Source: an uncultured Saprospiraceae bacterium
GTDB lineage: Bacteria; Bacteroidota; Bacteroidia; Chitinophagales; Saprospiraceae
Direction: 5' to 3'
Assembly: GCA_938015435.1 (NCBI GenBank)
Contig: CALLPN010000026.1
Span: 1-43,901 of the forward strand
Length of the DNA stretch: 43,901 bases
Shown here: positions 34,001 through 43,000 of the stretch, one piece after another
Numbering within the stretch: position 1 is the stretch's first letter
How the letters are laid out: every line of letters starts with the position of its first letter
Notes under the pieces: model-generated
The model's database searches: none
What the model was told of the DNA's origin: nothing
What the model saw: the letters and a program-made list of their open reading frames with translations, nothing else
Made by a program: the position numbers and the translations under genes

Positions 34001-37000
34001 ATTCATCCATTAATGGAGTTCCATCAGGTGCTGTACCTGTTGTGATTACCGAGTTAAAATATGAAGCCGTCAATCCATCAGGACAAACATTGATAGTTAA
34101 ATAAATCGCTCCTTCATTACCTTCAGCGGTAGAAGTCAATACATCGTTACCGATTAGGAGGTTATTAATTCCCATACCATCGAAGGCCGTATTTACAGCG
34201 AATTCTTCTGACTCTATGCTTGTCACATTCCAGATGTCTCCTGCACCAAATACTGCAGCAAGATCTTCCGCTACTTGAATGTTAGCGGCATCTACAGTAC
34301 CATAATTCTGTACTCTTATTTCGAATGTAATATCGTAACATCCAGTAGTAGATAGGGTAGGTCCAGAGCTTACTCGCTTACTGACACCTATCAGTGATTC
34401 ATTAGCAAATTCAACTGGGGTCGTTTCCATTTCGTCAGGAGTATTATTTCCATCAGGATCAGGATCACTTCCATTAGTAGATATATCAAATACGTAAGAT
34501 CCATCAGTAGCTAGACCTTCTATTATGGCTTGATTATTAAATGGCCCTGTTGCTGTTCCACAACCATCAATATTTACAGTAAGGAGAATTGAGCCTTCAT
34601 CTCCTGGCTCGATATCGTCGCTTCCTGTAAGCATATTGACAAATGCTTCACCATCATAATTTGCATCTATAGTAAAGTCATCAGATGTCAATGCCGTAAT
34701 ACTAATATCAACACATGGATCAAATGTCGTTACTAAATCATCAATGACTTGTAATGAGTCAATCGTAATATCTCCAAGGTTTTCGATATTGAATTCGTAA
34801 GTTACGTTTGCAGAACCATCTGCATTATTTATCACATTAACTACTCTTTTAGCTAGTCCAATTATTGGGTCAATATCAAGACCTGTAATCGTTGGTGATG
34901 CTTCATCTGGATCTTGGTTATTGTCAGGATCAGGATCAGAACCATCCACAGAATCATCAATGACTTCTATGCCAGTTGGTGATTCGCCTGTTATGATTGC
35001 AGTATTGGAAATAGTCGTTCCGCCAGGGCAACCACAAGCTTCTACAGTAAGTAGTATTGCTCCGGATTCCGCAATCGGTAGATCGTCTAGTCCATTGAGT
35101 AATTCATTATTACCCATGCCATTGTAACCTATATTAACTGTAAAGTCATCACTTGTTAGATTCGTTGTAAACGACGTGCAACTTGCAAATCCTGCAGCTT
35201 CTAAATCATCTATGACTTGTATAGAGTCGATAATTAAATCTCCATAGTTTTCGATATTGAACTCGTAAACCACTTCAGTACAACCATTGTCCATAAGTTC
35301 TACAGACACTTCTCTTTTAGCGATTCCAATTACTGGATTTGCTTCAAAAGAAACTGGAGTAGGAGATTGCTCTACAGGATCAGTATCGCCATTTGGATCA
35401 GGATTAGATCCATCTACGGAATTATCTTCTATAGGAGTACCTGATGGCGACAATGCAGTTACTGTTGCTTCATTGAGGAACGGTCCATTATTAGTGCCAC
35501 AGTCATCTACATTTACAGTAATGAGAATTGACCCTTTGTCACCGAGATCAAGAGTTACATTTCCTTCTAATAATTCTACCTCATCAATTCCATTATAATC
35601 AGCATTGATAATAAAGTCGTCAGAAGTAATTAAAGTTACAGTCGGTGTACAAGGCGCAGGGAATGTTGCGCTAAGGTCATCGATCACTTGTATGCTATCT
35701 AATACTACATCACCATAATTCTGAATATTGAATTCATAAATAATGTCTTTCGATCCATCTGCATTATTAATTACGCTTACCGCACGTTTGGCAATCCCGA
35801 TTACTGGTTCTTCTGTAACGGTTACGATCACTTCACAAGTATTACTGTTTCCGCATGCGTCAGTTACTGTTAATGTTACTGTGTTAGGTCCTAAGTGTAC
35901 ATCAGTAAATAATGTTTGAGAAATAGATCTTGTCAAATCGTTATCTACAGAGCAGGCATCATTACTACCACAGTCAATATCATCTACATCTATAATTGCT
36001 GTTCCACTTGCATCCAATGAAATATCAAATGCTGGACAACAAATCATTACTGGTGGCGTCGAATCTTCTATAGTAAAGATCGAAACGCTGGTGCTAGTAT
36101 TTCCACAATTGTCAGTCACTGTAAATAGATAAGTGTTATCTCCTGTGATTCCACAAAGATCATTTTCACTCATTATATCATAGTTCCAAGTCAAGACAGG
36201 ATTACAAATATCTGTTGCCGTAGCTCCACCGTTATTATTTAACCAAACTTGTAGCTCAGTTGTGTTTCCTGATCCATCACATTCTACAGTCATTGGCATT
36301 GCCTCTACATTGATCATTGGGTTAGTAGTGTCAATCGTAATGAATGAAGCTTGAGTAGCTACAGATATATTATCACAATCATCTTTCGCAGTAAATTGGT
36401 AAATCATTTCTGTAGTTGTACCACAGTTTTCGATTGTATTTACCAATTCGTTGGCCCAAGTCAAATCAATTATCTCAGTACAACTATCTACTGCCATAGC
36501 TCTACCATTAAGGTTTAACCATTCTGTAAGAGCAGCAGTATTTCCTGCTCCATCACATTCTACGATTGAGTCTCTAGCCATCAATGTGATGATCGGAGAT
36601 TGTGTATCTAATAATGTTACAGTTGCATCTTCGCTCACCGTATTGCCACAATCATCAGTAGCCGTGAACGTAATTGTATATACTCCAGTACCAGAACAGT
36701 CAGGTACAATTGCACCTAGTCCAGTATTTATCAAAGTTACATCAGGATCACAAATGTCAATTGCATTTGCCAATGATAACCAGTTATTGATTAGACTTTG
36801 GTTAGATACATTACTACATTCTAATACAAGATCATTAGGTACATTAAGAGTAGGAACTCCAGTATCTTCAATGATGAAGTTGAGTTCGATCATATTAGAT
36901 GTGTTGGCACATTCATCTTCTACCCAGAACATTACTTTATACATTCCGATATCATCGGCGCAAGTTGCGTTAGCCGCAAACGCTACTGCGTTATAGTTGT

Positions 37001-40000
37001 TTTTCCAATTGAATATCCCACACTCTTCAGTTACGTCAGTATTAGCGATTCCTCCATTATTGGCTAGCCAAGTAAGCAGTTCGTCTACATTTCCATTTCC
37101 ATCACATTCTACTGTGAGATCGATTGCTGCTGTCGCAATTATTGGATCAGTTGTATCTTCTATAATTACGTTAGTTCTACATACAGAAGTATTTCCTGCA
37201 GTGTCCGTCGCTGTAAATTCATAAATCGTTGTATTTGTTCCTCCACATTGTTCGAGTGTTGCTATGATTTTATTTGTCACAGTTACTGAGGTACTAGCAA
37301 CAGGACAATTATCAGTTGCTGTAGTTGTGGCAATCCAAGCTGAGATCAATGTTGCATTATTAGGATCTGCACATTCGAGAGTAAGATCAGCTGCACAAAC
37401 TAATACTGGTTCTTCACAATCATTTACGACTACATTAAAGCTACACGTACTAATGTTACCGGTACCATCTTCCATAGTATAGGTAACTATAGATGTTCCT
37501 AATTCGAATATTTCAGTCGCTGCATCATCTGTTCCATTCATGACTGTTGTAGCCCCTGATATCGTGTAAGTAATCATCGCATCTGGACAGTTATCTACTC
37601 CAACCGGAGAGACTGAAGCGTCAGATATCCACATACAAGTCAAAGGATCAGTACATACCACTACATCGTTGGATGGACAGTCTATACTCGGCGTATCGGT
37701 ATCTATTACTATGATATCGAAATCACAAGTAGTTTCGTTTCCACAATTGTCTATCGCTGTAAATTGTATTGTTGTCGTTCCTAGAGGGAATGTCGATCCA
37801 GAAGCTATTCCTGCGGTTTGAGTCACTGACATAATACCATTGCAATCATCCGCGATTGGTGTTGAGTATATTACGTTAGAGGCACACAGATCGATATCAA
37901 CATTTACCGTAAGGTCTGTCGGACAATTAGTAAATGTCGGTGGGGTTGTATCTGGAATAACAGTAATGTCTGCTATATCAGAAGTTGTAGCTCCACATGC
38001 ATCCGTTACAGTAAATGTAACTGTATACGCATCTCCGTCGCAAAGATTTGGAACACTTGCAGAATCAAAATTATTCGTCACTATAATATCTTGACAAGCC
38101 TCGACTACAGTATAGCTTTCTAGCCATTGTCCTATTAGCAATGAAACATCATCTCCACATTCTAGGACTAGATTTTCTGGTGCAGTTATTACTGGCGGGG
38201 TAGTATCTTCAATAATGAAGTCTGCTTGTCCCGTAGATTTATTTCCGCATTCATCTGTTGCGATAAATTGATAAGTGCTAGTTATTTCAGTGTTTGTGGA
38301 GTTGCAAGATTCTACTTCGAAAAGTAAAGCAGTAGTAATACTAATTGTACCACCACAATCATCTGTTGCAGATGCAGATGCAATCCAATCTGTTAATCCA
38401 TTTCCAACCGCATCACATTCAAATGTATTAGTCGCTGTGGGTAATGTCAAGTTAGGTGGAGTCTCATCGATAACTATTAAGTTAGCGAAAGTTGTCACTG
38501 AGTTGCCACAATAATCAGCGGCTACAAAAGTATATTGTGTTGTACTTGTTCCTCCACACATTGGATCTACAGTGCCAGCTGTGAATGTTAGAGTTACAGG
38601 ATCTGCACAATTGTCTACTGCGGTTCCATTACCAAATACGGCTTCCCAATTTGCTATGTCTGCTTCCATAGTTACAGAAGTACATTCTACAATTAAATCT
38701 GTTGGCGGAGACATAATTACGGGCTTTTCATTATCTACGATAGTAATGGTAGCCGCGGCCATTGCAGTATTAGTACAATCATCTGACACTGTAAATGTTA
38801 CTGTGATTGTATTCATTCCATCTACACAAGTCGTTGGTAAGATTAGTGATGCAAAATCATTTACTACAGTAATATTGCTGCACCCATCCGCTGCATTGTA
38901 TTGTTGTAACCATTGGTTGATAATACTTCCATTAGCATCATCTCCACAATTAATTATAAGATCTGCTGGTGCGGCTATAGTTGGAATGGTTGTATCTTCT
39001 ATAATAAAGTCCAACTCGATCATGTTAGATATATTTCCACATTCGTCCACTACCCAGAACATTACTGTATACATTCCGATGTCATCAGCACAAATTGTAT
39101 TTTGTGTAAATGATACAGAGCTGTAGTTATTCATCCAACTGAATGACGCACATTCTTCAGTAATATCTGTGTCGGCTATTCCACCATTATTTTCTAACCA
39201 TGTTAATAATTGATCAACATTTCCGTTACCATCACACTCAACAATAAGATCCATTGCCGTTGTTACTATTATCGGATCAGTTGTATCCTCTATGATTACA
39301 TTCGCTCTACATGTACTTTTATTTCCTGCACTATCGGTAGCTGTAAATTCGTATATCGTTGTAGATGTATTTCCACATTGTTCGAGGGTAGCAATGATTT
39401 CATTCGTTACGGCAATTGGACTGCTGTTCATCGGACAGTTGTCAGTCGCTGTCGTTAATGCGACCCAAGCCGCAATGTCAGCTACTATATCTGAATCGGC
39501 ACATTCTAAAGTGAGATTGTCCGCACAAGTAATCTCAGGTGCTTGACAATCTTCTACAATAACTGCGTAACTACAGACACTTATGTTTCCTGTTTCATCA
39601 GTCATAGTATAAGTAACAATAGAAGTACCTAAATTGAATATCTCTCCAGTGGCATCCTCCTCACCATTCATTATAGTGGTTGCACCAGTTACTTCGAAAG
39701 TGATGGTAGCATTAGGACAGTTGTCTAGTCCGATGGGTGCCACAGAATCATCACTTGTCCAGACACATGTATTAGCATCTGCACATTGTACTACATCATT
39801 AGATGGACAGTCTATGCTTGGTGTATCTGTATCGACTACGATGATATTGAAATCACAAGTAGTTTCGTTTCCACAATTGTCTATCGCTGTAAATTGTATT
39901 GTTGTCGTTCCTAGAGGGAATGTCGATCCAGAAGCTATTCCTGCGGTCTGAGTCACCGACATAATACCATTACAATCATTCGCAATTGGTGTTGAGTATA

Positions 40001-43000
40001 TTACGTTAGAGGCACAAAGATCGATATCAACATTTACCGTAAGGTCTGTAGGACAATTGGTAAACGTTGGTGGGGTAGTATCTGGAATGACAGTAATGTC
40101 TGCCGTATCAAAAGTTGTAGCTCCACACGCATCAGTCACAGTAAATGTAACTGTATACGCCGCTCCATCACAAAGATTTGGAACATTTGCAGAATCAAAA
40201 TTATTGGTCACAATAACATCTTGACAAGCTTCAACTACAATATAGTTTTCTAACCATTGTCCAATTAATAATGAAACATCATCTCCACATTCTAGTACTA
40301 AATCTGCGGGTGCAGTTATCGCAGGTGGTGTTGTATCTTCTATGATGAAGTCTGCTTGACCAGTAGATATATTTCCACATTCATCAGTTGCTATGAATTG
40401 GTAGGTACTTGTAATATTAGTATGCAGGTCAGTATCACATGATGATGTTTCGGAAATCAATGCAGTAGTAATTAAAACACTACCACCACAATCGTCAATT
40501 GAAGATGCTGAAGCGATCCAATCTTCTAAACCAGTTCCGACGGCATCACATTCAAATGTGTTAATCGCTATAGGTAATGTTAGTATTGGTGCTGTTTCAT
40601 CAATCACTATTAAGTTAGCGAATGTTGTAACTGAATTACCACAATCATCAGAGGCAACAAAAGTATATTGTGTTGTACTTGTACCTCCGCACATCTCATC
40701 TATTATACCCTCGGAAAATGATAGAGTTACAGGATCTGCACAATTGTCTACAGCGGTTCCATTTCCAAATACAGCTTCCCAAGCTGCAATGTCAGCAGAC
40801 CTAGTTGCGGAAGTACATTCAACAACTAAGTCAGTAGGAGGAGCCATAATTACTGGCTGCTCATTATCTACAACGGTAATAGTAGCCATGTCGGTAGCCG
40901 TATTAGTACAATCATCCGTTACAGTAAATGTAACCGTAATCATATTCATTCCGATTACACATGTTGTAGGAATAGTAAGGGTTGTATAATCATTGATCAC
41001 ATTGAAATCACTACAGCCATCTGCAGCATTGTATTGTTGTAACCATTGGTTGATGATACTTTCGTTAGCGTCATCACCACAATTGATTACTAAATCTGCT
41101 GGTGCAATAATCGTTGGCTCCGTAGTATCTTCGATAATATAATTAAGCTCAATCAAATTAGAGATCGCAGCACATTCATCTTCGACCCAGAAGTTGACTG
41201 TGTACATTCCTAAGTCATCTGAACAAGTTGCAGCTGCTTCAAATGATGCTTGTGAGTAATCGTTGTGCCAAGTAAATGTTCCACATTCTTCTGTGACATT
41301 AGCATCAGGAATATTTCCATTGTCTGCCAACCAACCAAGTAGTCCATCTACATTTCCATTTCCATCACATTCTACAGTTACGTCGCTAGAGAATGCTGTA
41401 ATTATTGGATCAGTATTGTCTTCTATAATCACATTAGATCTACAAGTCGAGGTGTTTCCTGCAGCATCAGTTGCTGTGAATTCATATATCGTTGTACTTG
41501 TCAAACCACATTGGTCGAGAGTTGCTATTATTTCATTGGTTACTGTAACTGATGTCATGGCCGCAGGACAATTATCTATTGCTGTAGTACTTGCAATCCA
41601 AGCTGTAATCGCAGTTGAATTACCTGCATCTGAACATTCCAAAGTAAGGTCAGGAGCACAAGTTAATTCTGGTGCTTCACAATCTTCAACTATAACATTG
41701 AAAGAACAAGTAGATGAATTTCCGGCTCCGTCAACTATAGTATAAGTTACTATGGATACTCCAAGATTAAATGTAGTTCCGGTAACAGAACCCATTGCTC
41801 CAGCAGCAACAGTAGTTACACCGCTCACTTCATGAGTAATCGCTGCAGAAGGACAATCATCTAATCCAATTGGTGCGACAGACTCGTTTGATACCCAAGT
41901 ACATGTTCCTATATCGTTACATTGAATAACTTCATTAGATGGACATTCGATACTTGGTTCATCACTATCAATAACAGTAATTACAAATTCACAAGTAGAA
42001 GTATTTCCACATCCATCAGTAGCAGTAAATACAATTGGCGTATCTCCAAGTGGGAACGTTTGTCCAGAGATAATTCCAGAAGTAAATGCTACAGTCGCAA
42101 CATTACAGTCATCTGCAGTTGGAGTAGAATAAATTACATTGGCATCACATTGTCCAGCATCAACATTTACAGTAAGATTAGTTGGGCAATTGATAAATGT
42201 TGGATCTGTTGTGTCAGGGGTAATGATGATATCTGCATCATCAGAAGTAGTCGCACCACAGGCATCTGTTACTGTCCAAGTTACTGTATATGGATCCCCA
42301 TCACAAAGATTAGGGACATCATCCAAATTAAAATCTGTAGTAATTGTTACGTCTTGACACGCTTCTACAACAGTATAGTTTTCTAACCAGGCTGTAACTG
42401 CTAAAGCCACATTGTCTCCACATTCAAGTGTGAGATTTGTAGGTGCAGTAATTACTGGTGGAGTAGTATCTTCTATGATAAAGTCTGCAGTAGAAATTAA
42501 ACTTTCATTGTTACAATCATCAGTTGCAGTAAATGCATAAGTTCTTGTAATGAAAGTATTTGTTCCACTACAACTTTCTATTTCATTTATTAGACTGCTA
42601 TTTACAAAAGTGAACCCTCCACATCCATCTAAAGCACTAGCGCTTGCGATCCAAGCATTAAGTGAGGCAGTTACATTAGCATTACAATCGACATTATTAT
42701 TAGCCGTTGGTAATGTTAGGATTGGTGGGGTAGTATCTTGAATATGTACATAAGCAATTTCACTTACACTGTTACCACAATCGTCAAGAGCCGTAAATGT
42801 GTAAGCAATAACACTTGTACTTCCACATCCATCAATTATAGATCCAGGGACTCCAGTAATTGTGACGTCCGAATCACAATTGTCATCTACTACCATGCCT
42901 GCTTTAATGCCAACCCAAGTATTTATTCTTGCAACATTACCTAAGCCATCACACTCTATAAATAAATCTGTCGGTACACTCATGATGGTAGGAGCATCAT

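Noticed and set aside
36451..36996. A 181-codon open frame on the plus strand inside the giant gene, with several similar ones at 38572-39126, 40558-40989, 41263-41745 and 42139-42357
   Set aside because: They are antisense shadows of the repeated coding sequence. They recur at the repeat period with similar Ser/Val-rich products, show no start signals, and overlap a frame with clear domain content.
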